Program-made: the position numbers and the translations under genes | Notes under the pieces: generated by a model | Databases searched by the model: none | What the model saw: the letters and a program-made list of their open reading frames with translations, nothing else | What the model was told of the DNA's origin: nothing | In this document: positions 56,654 to 64,000 of the stretch, piece by piece | How the letters are laid out: the number at the start of each line of letters is the position of its first letter | How positions within the stretch are numbered: position 1 is the stretch's first letter | Assembly: GCF_000018025.1 (NCBI RefSeq) | Contig: NC_009831.1 | Span: 3,906,001-3,970,000 of the forward strand | Length of the DNA: 64,000 nucleotides | Direction of reading: 5' to 3' | Source of the DNA: Shewanella sediminis HAW-EB3 | GTDB lineage: Bacteria > Pseudomonadota > Gammaproteobacteria > Enterobacterales > Shewanellaceae

Positions 56654-58324
56654 ATGTCATCTTTGCTAAACCGTTTCTCAAAATGCCAATTGAGCACGAA
56701 TCAACTTATCCTATTGGTTGCACTCTACTTTACTCTGGTATTTAACTTTCCTTTCCTGAAAGAGGTGACCACCACGGTACTGGCCTTAGATGACTTTAAT
56801 CTGCTATTTCTCGCCACGGTCCCGGTTCTGGCATTCAACCTATGTACGATTCTGTTTTCACTTTTTTCAGCAAGACCCATGCTAAAGCCCGTCCTGATCG
56901 GTTTGACTCTTATCTCCTCTTTAGTTTTCTATGCCAAGGTGAGTTATGGCGTCGTATTCGATTACGGTATGATCCAAAATTCGGCTGAAACCCATACGGC
57001 AGAGGCATTGTCTTACCTGAACTGGCATGTTGCGGCATTCTTTCTGTTTACCGGTGTGTTACCGGCGGCCTTTATCCTGCTGGTAAAAATTAAGCATTAC
57101 CCGAGGCTAAAGTCTTTGGTATCGAGAATAAAGTTAGTCGCGACCTCTATACTGTCAATACTCATCATCGCCGCTCTTTTTTACCCTAACTACGCCTCTG
57201 TTGGGCGTAATAACAGACAGCTACAAAAATCTTCCGTCCCCTTTCAATATCTGGTCGACAGTTTTAAATACACAAGAGACCAATATTTTACCGAGCCAAG
57301 AAGCTTTAAGACTCTGGACAGCCATCCCAGTCTGAACAACACCGATGTTAAACATAAAAAAGTAATTGTCATGGTGCTGGGTGAAACGGCCAGAGCCCAA
57401 AATTTCTCATACAACGGCTATGGTAAGCCGACAAACCAGGCCACCGAAAAATACAAGCTGATATCGTTTGAGCATATGTTTTCATGCGGAACGGCAACGG
57501 CGGTGTCCGTTCCCTGCATGTTCTCGGCTCTGACCAGAAGCAGTTTCGATAATCTTGATGCTGAGTATGAGCAAAATTTAGTGGATCTCGTATCGCTGGC
57601 CGGAGTCGATGTACTTTGGGTAGACAACAATGGCTGTAAGGGTGTGTGTGAACGCGTGCCCACCATCAATATCGATGTGAAATCCAATAACCCTCTGTGT
57701 GATGGTGAATACTGCTTAGATGAAGTGCTACTCGAACCGCTTCAAGAGAAACTTGCAAACTTAAGCGCTCCTACCACCCTAGTTGTGCTCCATATGATAG
57801 GTTCTCATGGGCCAACCTATTTCAGACGTTACCCCAGTGAAACTCGCCCCTTCAAGGACGACTGTCAAAGAAGTGATATACAAAATTGTTCTCCTGAGTC
57901 TCTGCTCAATACCTACGACAATACTATTGCCTATACCGATCTGGTGTTATCTAAGGTCATCGCAAGCCTCAATGCCCTGCCACAGGATGTACAGCCCTCT
58001 ATGCTATATGTCTCCGATCATGGTGAATCGCTCGGTGAATCCGGCGCCTACCTACACGGTTTTCCCTATGCGTTCGCCCCAGAAGAGCAGAAGCACATCC
58101 CCTTATTGGCCTGGTTTCCCGAGCAACGAAGCCCGTATATTGATACCGCTTGTCTTCAAGACCAAGCAAAGAGAGATACCTTCAGTCACGACAATATCTT
58201 CCATAGCATGTTGGGGATGTTGAATGTTCACTCGACGCAATACGATAAAGAGTTAGATATGTTCGCAAAGTGTATGCAGACCCCATCTCAAGAGGGGATG
58301 AGGCTCACTCAACTGCAGAATTGA
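56654..58324 (+). CDS. eptA: EptA-like lipid A phosphoethanolamine transferase
   Basis: 556 residues. Five N-terminal membrane helices (about 1-180) and a periplasmic sulfatase-fold catalytic domain (about 225-545). Zinc site and nucleophile: VLGETARAQNFS with the Glu, CGTATAVSVPCMFS with the catalytic Thr, and YVSDHGESLGE with Asp-His. Cysteines are paired as in the family (NNGCKGVCER, NPLCDGEYC). It adds phosphoethanolamine to lipid A phosphates at the outer face of the inner membrane, lowering susceptibility to cationic peptides. Starts with ATG after GGGC; single gene. Confidence 0.9.
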   Translation: MSSLLNRFSKCQLSTNQLILLVALYFTLVFNFPFLKEVTTTVLALDDFNLLFLATVPVLAFNLCTILFSLFSARPMLKPVLIGLTLISSLVFYAKVSYGVVFDYGMIQNSAETHTAEALSYLNWHVAAFFLFTGVLPAAFILLVKIKHYPRLKSLVSRIKLVATSILSILIIAALFYPNYASVGRNNRQLQKSSVPFQYLVDSFKYTRDQYFTEPRSFKTLDSHPSLNNTDVKHKKVIVMVLGETARAQNFSYNGYGKPTNQATEKYKLISFEHMFSCGTATAVSVPCMFSALTRSSFDNLDAEYEQNLVDLVSLAGVDVLWVDNNGCKGVCERVPTINIDVKSNNPLCDGEYCLDEVLLEPLQEKLANLSAPTTLVVLHMIGSHGPTYFRRYPSETRPFKDDCQRSDIQNCSPESLLNTYDNTIAYTDLVLSKVIASLNALPQDVQPSMLYVSDHGESLGESGAYLHGFPYAFAPEEQKHIPLLAWFPEQRSPYIDTACLQDQAKRDTFSHDNIFHSMLGMLNVHSTQYDKELDMFAKCMQTPSQEGMRLTQLQN

Positions 58325-58435
58325 AACTAAGCTCGCACAATTACGGTCTCTTTTCATTGTACGGCTATACTAAATGCTTGGTTATCGCGCTGGATAAACT
58401 CTACGAAAACTATAGGTAATACAGAACGGCCTGGA

Positions 58436-59134
58436 CTATAACTGGAGCACGGAAAATGAGTTAATCTCTTCAGTTGTCAGATACCGCCACTGTCCGAGCC
58501 CAATATCCAGTTTGATATCGCCAACTTGCTGTCGATGCAGGCCGTTAACCCGATTCCCCACGGCGGCAAACATGCGCTTTACCTGATGGTATCTGCCTTC
58601 CGTGATGGTTAATAGCACCTCTGTTGGGCTCACCACCTCAAGCTTTGCCGGTAGAGTCAGTGACGCTTCCCCCTGAAGCTGAACCCCGCAGGCAAATTTC
58701 CCGGCAACATCATCATTAATAGGATCGCGCAAACTAACCCGATAAACTTTTTCACAATGATACTTAGGGTTAATAATATTAAACGACCAACGCCCATCAT
58801 CGGTGACCAAGACTAAACCTGTGGTATCGGCATCTAAACGTCCGGCAATATGAAGGTCACACACCTTATCGACATCGAGGCAGTTCATCACAGAGGGATA
58901 ATCGCCATCGACATTTGAGCTGAGAGTATCGAGGGGCTTGTGCATCATGATATATCGTGAGGCTCGTGGGGTGAGCACTTGCCCATCCAAGGTGATCCGG
59001 TTATTTTCATGCACCTGAGTCGACGCCGATGTGACAGTTTGCCCATTGACGAGCACCTCACCAGCAACAATTAATGCCGTCGCCTCAATGCGAGTCAGTT
59101 CAGTACTCTTACACAAAAATTTATCAAGCCGCAT
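58436..59134 (-). CDS. rsuA: RsuA, 16S rRNA pseudouridine(516) synthase
   Basis: 232 residues. N-terminal S4 RNA-binding domain (about 1-60: MRLDKFLCKSTELTRIEATA) and a pseudouridine synthase domain with the catalytic Asp in GRLDADTTGLVLVTDDG (about residue 102) and EGRYHQVKRMFAAVGN. It modifies U516 of 16S rRNA during small-subunit assembly. Length and motifs match RsuA. Confidence 0.93.
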   Translation of the reverse strand: MRLDKFLCKSTELTRIEATALIVAGEVLVNGQTVTSASTQVHENNRITLDGQVLTPRASRYIMMHKPLDTLSSNVDGDYPSVMNCLDVDKVCDLHIAGRLDADTTGLVLVTDDGRWSFNIINPKYHCEKVYRVSLRDPINDDVAGKFACGVQLQGEASLTLPAKLEVVSPTEVLLTITEGRYHQVKRMFAAVGNRVNGLHRQQVGDIKLDIGLGQWRYLTTEEINSFSVLQL

Positions 59135-59204
59135 ATCTGTCCAAAAACGAAATTATTTAGCCCATATCAGGCCAATAAAAAAGGACTCACTATGTAAGCC
59201 CCTT

Positions 59205-59233
59205 ATTGAGTTGAATTGAGTTGAATTGAGTTT
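59205..59233. repeat. Short tandem repeat ATTGAGTTGA, about 2.9 copies
   Basis: Units at 59205-59214, 59215-59224 and a partial third from 59225, in the spacer between rsuA and the FAD-protein gene. Confidence 0.7.
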
Positions 59234-59259
59234 GGTTAACTTAAGCCAATCAACAATTC

Positions 59260-60879
59260 CTACGCTGATTTGCTGTCTGCTTGCTCATTGATACTTAAGG
59301 CCATTGCCTCAGCCACTTTAATACCATCGATGGCAGATGACATAATGCCGCCCGCGTATCCGGCACCCTCACCAGATGGGTAGAAACCCTTGGTATTGAT
59401 ACTCTGGAAATCATCGCTACGCTTGATGCAGATAGGTGAAGAGGTACGGGTCTCAACGCCGGTCAAGGTTGCATCTTCCATGGCGAATCCACGGATCTTT
59501 TTATTAAAGGCAGGAATAGCTTCACGAATCGCATCGACGCAGTATTGCGGTAACAGGCCCGTCATATCCGTCAGCTTAATACCCGGCTTATAAGAGGGTT
59601 CTACACCACCAATTGCAGCAGACGAAGTCCCGGTTAAGAAGTCTCCGACTAACTGAGCCGGCGCATCATAATTCTCACCACCAAGCACATAAGCCGCTTT
59701 CTCAAGTTGACGTTGTAACTCGATGCCCGCCAATGGATGTTCCGGGTAATCGTCTGGATCGATACCGACCACAATGGCGCTGTTGGCGTTGCGTTCATTA
59801 CGTGAATACTGACTCATACCATTAGTGACTACCGCATGCTCCTCAGAGGTTGCCGCGACTACAGTGCCACCTGGGCACATACAGAAGCTATACACTGAGC
59901 GGCCTGACTTACAATGGTGAACGAGCTTGTAATCTGCCGCACCTAAAATAGGGTGACCGGCAAATTTACCAAACAGAGCTTCATCGATAACAGATTGTTT
60001 ATGCTCGATCCTGAACCCAACCGAGAACGGCTTAGCTTCGATGTAAATACCGCTGTCGTAGATCATCTTGAAAGTATCACGGGCACTGTGACCTATGGCC
60101 AAAGCGATATGCTTCGACTTGATTTGAGTACCGTCCGCTAAAGTAAGGCCGAGTACCTGTCCATCTTCGATATGAAAATCGTCTACCCGAGCGCTGAAAC
60201 GAATTTCGCCACCTAACTCGATAATCTTAGCGCGCATCTTCTCGACCATGCTCACCAACTTAAAGGTACCAATATGTGGCTTACTGACAAATAAGATCTC
60301 TTCGGGAGCGCCTGCGGCAACAAACTCATTGAGTACCTTACGTCCATAATGTTTCTTATCTTTAATCTGGGTCCAGAGCTTACCGTCAGAGAAGGTCCCC
60401 GCGCCGCCTTCACCAAATTGCACATTCGATTCTGTGTTTAACTTCTTGGTGCGCCAAAACCCAAAGGTATCTTTAGTGCGCTCACGCACCTCTTTACCAC
60501 GCTCAAGGATAATCGGCTTGTAACCCATCTGCGCCAACACTAAACCGGCAAAAATACCACATGGACCGAAGCCAACCACCACTGGGCGCTCACCAAGATC
60601 TTCTGGCGCCTGAGCGACAAACTTATAGCTCATATCAGGCGTTGGTTTAATCGACTGATTATCAGCAAACTGCTCAAGCAGGGCTTCATCTTTCGATGTG
60701 GTGACATCGAGTGTATAAAGCAGGAAGATACGGTTTTTAGCTCGGGCATCGATGCCACGACGAAACACCACAGTTTCAACCAGCTCATCGGCCGCAATGT
60801 TAAGCATGGTTAAGATAGCTTGAGTCAGCTCTTCTGGAGAGTGATCGAGGTCGAGTTTAATATTAGAGAGGCGTATCAT
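59260..60879 (-). CDS. FAD-dependent oxidoreductase of the COG2509 type
   Basis: 539 residues. N-terminal extension (about 1-95), then FAD-binding VVGFGPCGIFAGLVLAQMGY and ILERGKEVRERT, GEGGAGTFSDGKLWTQIKDK, HIALAIGHSARDTFKMIYDS, VYSFCMCPGGTVVAATSE and FYPSGEGAGYAGGIMSSAID. A conserved bacterial family annotated as FAD-dependent or NAD(P)-binding proteins with no established reaction. Divergent from fdxA, 271 bp away. Confidence 0.9.
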   Translation of the reverse strand: MIRLSNIKLDLDHSPEELTQAILTMLNIAADELVETVVFRRGIDARAKNRIFLLYTLDVTTSKDEALLEQFADNQSIKPTPDMSYKFVAQAPEDLGERPVVVGFGPCGIFAGLVLAQMGYKPIILERGKEVRERTKDTFGFWRTKKLNTESNVQFGEGGAGTFSDGKLWTQIKDKKHYGRKVLNEFVAAGAPEEILFVSKPHIGTFKLVSMVEKMRAKIIELGGEIRFSARVDDFHIEDGQVLGLTLADGTQIKSKHIALAIGHSARDTFKMIYDSGIYIEAKPFSVGFRIEHKQSVIDEALFGKFAGHPILGAADYKLVHHCKSGRSVYSFCMCPGGTVVAATSEEHAVVTNGMSQYSRNERNANSAIVVGIDPDDYPEHPLAGIELQRQLEKAAYVLGGENYDAPAQLVGDFLTGTSSAAIGGVEPSYKPGIKLTDMTGLLPQYCVDAIREAIPAFNKKIRGFAMEDATLTGVETRTSSPICIKRSDDFQSINTKGFYPSGEGAGYAGGIMSSAIDGIKVAEAMALSINEQADSKSA

Positions 60880-60908
60880 GGTTTTTCCAGATTTATGTTA
60901 CTTGGTTA

Positions 60909-60957
60909 TATACCCAAACCACTTCAATATGCAGAATTCCGAAGTGGCTTGGGTATA
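60909..60957. repeat. Palindromic repeat with 17-bp arms
   Basis: TATACCCAAACCACTTC (60909-60925) and GAAGTGGCTTGGGTATA (60941-60957) pair with one mismatch over a 15-nt loop. I associate this CCCAAGCCACTTC hairpin with dispersed repeats of Shewanella genomes; it lies 29 bp upstream of the FAD-protein gene. Only one copy was noted in the window. Confidence 0.7.
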
Positions 60958-61150
60958 GTCAAAAATAAACGTCAAAGTGGTGCGGTATACTGAGCAGACG
61001 ATTTTCATATGTTTATCACGTCAATTTGTCATACTTGATGATATCGAAAAACATTGAAATTCGTGTTTGGATCCGTATGATCCCGGCACTGCGAGTTAGA
61101 CTTTCTAGCGGAAGTTTAACAGAAATCAAATCAAAGTTGCGAAGAATAAT

Positions 61151-61474
61151 ATGGCTTTCGTTGTCACAGATAACTGCATAAGATGTAAATACACCGACTG
61201 CGTAGCAGTTTGTCCCGTCGATGCATTCCATGAAGGGCCTAATTTTTTAGCCATCAATCCAGAAGTGTGTATCGATTGCGACCTTTGTGTCCCCGAATGC
61301 GCGGCTCAAGCTATCTTTCAAGAAGATGACCTACCCGAAGGGATGGAGCAATATCTCGAACTCAATGCCGAACTTGCTCAAATTTGGCCCGTGATCACTG
61401 AGGTAAAAGAGGCTCCGGCTGATGCAGAAGAATGGGATGGCGTTAAAAATAAAAGAGAGCACTTAATCATTTAG
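61151..61474 (+). CDS. fdxA: FdxA, seven-iron ferredoxin
   Basis: 107 residues. N-terminal clusters: [18 protein letters not shown] supplies ligands for a [3Fe-4S] and [16 protein letters not shown] for a [4Fe-4S] cluster, the Azotobacter FdI-type arrangement. The rest ([20 protein letters not shown]) is the usual C-terminal tail. A cytoplasmic electron carrier. It is preceded by GCGAAGAATA and stands alone; the MITE-like element begins 19 bp after its stop. Confidence 0.94.
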   Translation: MAFVVTDNCIRCKYTDCVAVCPVDAFHEGPNFLAINPEVCIDCDLCVPECAAQAIFQEDDLPEGMEQYLELNAELAQIWPVITEVKEAPADAEEWDGVKNKREHLII

Positions 61475-61493
61475 TCTGCTCCAGCCACATTAA

Positions 61494-61756
61494 TACCAAT
61501 CGGTATAAAGGTGTGGTCACTCAGCGAGAGTTTAGCGCTTGTGAGGCAAGGCAACGAGTGAGGAACATAGTTATTCTACGTTTAAGCTCGTTAACGCCGT
61601 ATCAGAAGTGCTAAAACTCGCCTTTCAGGAGTGTTTTTGGCAGCCTACTTCTGTGTTGAATGAGTTCAAAAGGGATCACCATTCCCTCACTCTTTCGCCT
61701 TGAATTATGCAGCCAAAAATAACTCTGAGTTGACCACTTTCTTATACCGATTGGTA
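61494..61756. mobile_element. MITE-like element, copy 2
   Basis: 263 bp with terminal repeats TACCAATCGGTATAA and TTATACCGATTGGTA, a perfect match. Internal sequence is closely similar to the copy at 26673-26934 (shared GAGGCAAGGCAACGAGTGA, TTATTCTACGTTTAAGCTCG). Flanks are TAA (left) and TTA (right), so no clean target duplication is visible. It has landed in the fdxA 3' region and contains no transposase. Confidence 0.9.
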
Positions 61757-61998
61757 TTAGAAGTACAGCGAAGCCGACTGACAAGTGAGCATAGATAAAA
61801 CTCAGCGAGTGGCTAACTACAATAAACATATCATCATGAATAGAAACTAAGGGCACTATCACCCTGATTCATATGTTAAGTTTAACTATTAGCCATCACG
61901 AGTCACTATGGGCTAAAATTCCTGAATACTGTAGTTACAGGATTACCCCATTTTTTCTAAGTAAACCCTTCTCTTAACTATGGAAAGAGGCCAATTCA
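61757..61998. other. Intergenic region after the MITE-like element
   Basis: About 240 bp with no gene supported. A frame reaching 61862 on the minus strand is partly made of the repeat element and is rejected. The ABM-domain gene promoter should lie at the right end. Confidence 0.45.
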
Positions 61999-62361
61999 AT
62001 GTCTACTCGCGTTTATGTTATCGCACAATTTCGCCCAAAAGCCGGTAAAGAATCTGAATTGTTTGAAGTATTAAAGGCACTCGAGCCAGATGCTCTGCGT
62101 GAGCAAGGCTGCATTCAATATATGCTCACACGTCAGATTGACCATCCCAGCGCCACCCGGACTAACTACCCCATCGTGTTTAATGAAATATGGGCCGATG
62201 GTGAGAGTTGGGCGGCACATGGCCGCCGTAAACAGATACACCACTTCTTCAATACACAGGTCATTGCAAAAGATGGCCTGGTCGATGATGCCATCGTCAC
62301 CGCATACACGGACGAAGGATACGACTACGACGCCCCCATCTTTGGATTAGGCGCCAAATAA
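61999..62361 (+). CDS. Antibiotic biosynthesis monooxygenase (ABM) domain protein
   Basis: 120 residues of ferredoxin-like dimeric alpha/beta-barrel type: VYVIAQFRPKAGKESELFEV, EQGCIQYMLTR, NEIWADGESWAAHGRRKQIH. Family members act as small monooxygenases on quinols or related aromatics, or as detoxifying enzymes. AAAGAGGCC near -14 may be the ribosome site. No neighbours suggest the substrate. Confidence 0.87.
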   Translation: MSTRVYVIAQFRPKAGKESELFEVLKALEPDALREQGCIQYMLTRQIDHPSATRTNYPIVFNEIWADGESWAAHGRRKQIHHFFNTQVIAKDGLVDDAIVTAYTDEGYDYDAPIFGLGAK

Positions 62362-62717
62362 CATACCGAAACACCTCTACTCTTACCTGTCAGTGATAAA
62401 CTGCAGGTAAGAGCGTCCGTACCATGCTCAACAGACTTAGCGAATGCCATGCTGCCCCTAAACCTAACAAGTTAAAGCAATCGAACAGCACCAAATAAAT
62501 CAAATAGATATACTAATTATTCGACCTTTTTCTACTTGCTTAAATCTAATACGACGTTTAACCTTTCTACACTCACCATCAGGGAGGTGAAATTGTGGGG
62601 GAAAATCGATTGATTGATGCCTAAAAACAAAGAGTCGAAGCGTTTCTCAGAGAAAGGTCATGATAATCTTACGATAACCAAGTGTTGCATAGCTTCATGG
62701 AAGAACGGAGTGTTGAG
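62362..62717. other. Intergenic region between ABM-domain and HD-GYP genes
   Basis: 356 bp. A hairpin at 62380-62413 follows the ABM gene. The rest should carry the HD-GYP promoter; GGGAGGTGAAATTGTG near 62581-62596 looks like a ribosome site but has no reading frame of note behind it. Confidence 0.45.
62380..62413 (+). terminator. Hairpin after the ABM-domain gene
   Basis: CTCTTACCTG (62380-62389) and CAGGTAAGAG (62404-62413) with inner CAGT/ACTG around a GATAA loop; 10 plus 4 bp of stem with one bulge. No T-run. Confidence 0.55.
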
Positions 62718-64000
62718 TGAATACTAAAGTCACGTATCTCAAATTCATTGTAGTAACGCTGTTTTTAATCTGGACAATCTTAATCGTTTCCATCCTGATA
62801 AATTGGTTTAGTCAGGAAAATCGTCACGCCGAAAGGCTGGCACTCAAAGAAGCCACGGTAAGCATAAAAAAAGATCTGGCCTACCGCTCTTGGGTCACTT
62901 CCCACGGTGGGGTCTATGTACCGATAACCGAACATACCCAACCCAACCCATATCTGGCTCATATCCCCAACCGTGATATAAAAACAGAGACTGGCCAGGG
63001 GTTAACACTCATGAACCCTGCTTACGCAATCAAGCAGACGATGAAAAACTACTCTGAGCTTTACGGAACGAAGGGACGCATAGTCAGTAATACACCACTC
63101 AACCCCGACAATAAAGCCGATAAGTGGGAATCTGACTCTCTGAATATTATCGAAGATACAAGAACTCCCCATCACGAAATCCACCCCATCGATGGCCAGG
63201 AGCATATGAGGCTTATTATCCCGCTATTTACCGAAGAGGGATGCTTAAAATGTCACGGTCATCAAGGCTATAAGGTTGGTGATGTGCGTGGTGGAATATC
63301 GGCGTCGATTGCACTCTCTCCCTATTACACTAGTGCTGTTTCACGCTTGAAAGCCAGCCTCCCCTATGTTGCCGTAGTGTGGTTAATCGGCGTGGCAACA
63401 ATCTTACTCGGATACTGGCGCACCAGGCGCTATATCTCAGAAAAAATCGCCAGTTATGAGCAACATATTTTTTCCATCGTCGACATGATAGAGAACCGCG
63501 ACAGCTATACCGCCGGCCATACTAAACGTGTTGGAAAATATGCATCTCTTATCGCAAAGCAGATGGGCTACAGCGACAGAGCCATAGATAAACTCTATCG
63601 CGCATCTATGGTTCACGATGTGGGCAAAATATCCACACCCGACTCAATCCTGCTGAAACCGGGAAGGCTATCACCCTTAGAGCGTAAAATAATTCAGCAA
63701 CATGTAGTAACCAGTTACCAGATGTTAAAGCGGGTGGATATCTTCCAGGGGATTGCAGAGATAGTGCGTCATCACCATGAACACTATGATGGCTCTGGCT
63801 ACCCCCAGGGTCTGAAAGGTGAACAGATCCCTATGCTGTCACAAATTATGAGTGTTGCCGATGCGTTCGATGCCATGACGACCGATCGTGTCTACAAGGG
63901 CAGAAAAACGATTCAATCAGCACTCGAAGAGCTTCAACTGCTGGGGGGTAAACAGTTTAACGCTGAAGTCGTTAAGGCAGCTCAGATAGCCTTGAAAGGT
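62718..64000 (+). CDS. HD-GYP cyclic-di-GMP phosphodiesterase with haem-binding sensor, C-terminus cut
   Basis: At least 427 residues; runs off the right edge. Starts at GTG 62718 with CGGAG seven to eleven bases upstream, NTKVTYLKFIVV following. Membrane helix 1 about 8-26; periplasmic DUF3365/Tll0287-like sensor (about 27-205) containing one CxxCH haem site, CLKCHGHQGYKVGD; membrane helix 2 about 213-232; then HD-GYP domain (from about 248) with HTKRVGKYA, MVHDVGKI and HHHEHYDGSGYPQGL. It probably degrades cyclic di-GMP in response to redox or a gas sensed by the haem. Confidence 0.88.

Noticed and set aside
61611..61862. 83-codon frame ending KTLLKGEF
   Set aside because: Same repeat-borne frame in the second element copy.

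Overview
The window looks like chromosome of a marine gammaproteobacterium, most probably Shewanella. That rests on several multihaem c-type cytochromes, a GlyGly-CTERM protein, a katB-ankB pair, many chemoreceptors and cyclic-di-GMP proteins, moderate GC content, and a short TACCAATC...GATTGGTA-ended repeat I associate with Shewanella. The assignment comes from recalled protein resemblance, not from a search. No rRNA, tRNA, CRISPR array, prophage or transposase gene was seen.

Left part (1-5.4 kb): a TonB-dependent receptor cut by the window edge, a small lipoprotein, a penicillin-acylase-family Ntn hydrolase and a GcvA-like LysR regulator, all on the minus strand.

Central metabolic island (5.7-25.4 kb): a complete anaerobic carnitine pathway. 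On the minus strand run caiT-caiA-caiB-caiC-caiD, a MaoC-like hydratase, caiE and an alpha/beta hydrolase. Divergently on the plus strand run fixA-fixB-fixC-fixX and yaaU, then an outer-membrane porin and a chemoreceptor. CaiT exchanges carnitine for gamma-butyrobetaine; CaiB and CaiC make the CoA thioesters; CaiD dehydrates carnitinyl-CoA; CaiA reduces crotonobetainyl-CoA using electrons probably supplied by FixABCX. The MaoC-like hydratase and the hydrolase are not part of the Escherichia coli cai operon. The 1.1 kb between caiT and fixA holds two CRP-like sites and an array of TTAG-N5-CTAA boxes, often 21-22 bp apart. Those boxes have LysR T-N11-A geometry, and no CaiF is encoded here, so the nearby LysR protein is a candidate regulator. 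The cai side also carries several small tandem repeats and intercistronic hairpins.

Middle (25.5-47.2 kb): small lipoproteins, a DUF4823-like lipoprotein gene split by a 262-bp MITE-like element, a LysR/AhpD-like pair, a siderophore receptor with a probable Fur box, a GlyGly-CTERM protein divergent from a PepSY-response regulator-histidine kinase operon, a DUF3300 protein with a repetitive basic tail, YgjV, a Crp/Fnr-like protein, katB-ankB, a solute-binding protein, a YeeE/YedE sulfur transporter, a GNAT acetyltransferase, and a double-PilJ protein with a chemoreceptor.

Right part (47.5-64 kb): an amidohydrolase, an octahaem lipoprotein cytochrome, an overlapping operon of a ten-haem-motif cytochrome, a membrane diguanylate cyclase and an AraC regulator, then a transglutaminase-like protein, EptA, RsuA, a COG2509-type FAD protein, ferredoxin FdxA, a second copy of the MITE-like element, an ABM-domain protein and a haem-sensor HD-GYP protein cut by the right edge.
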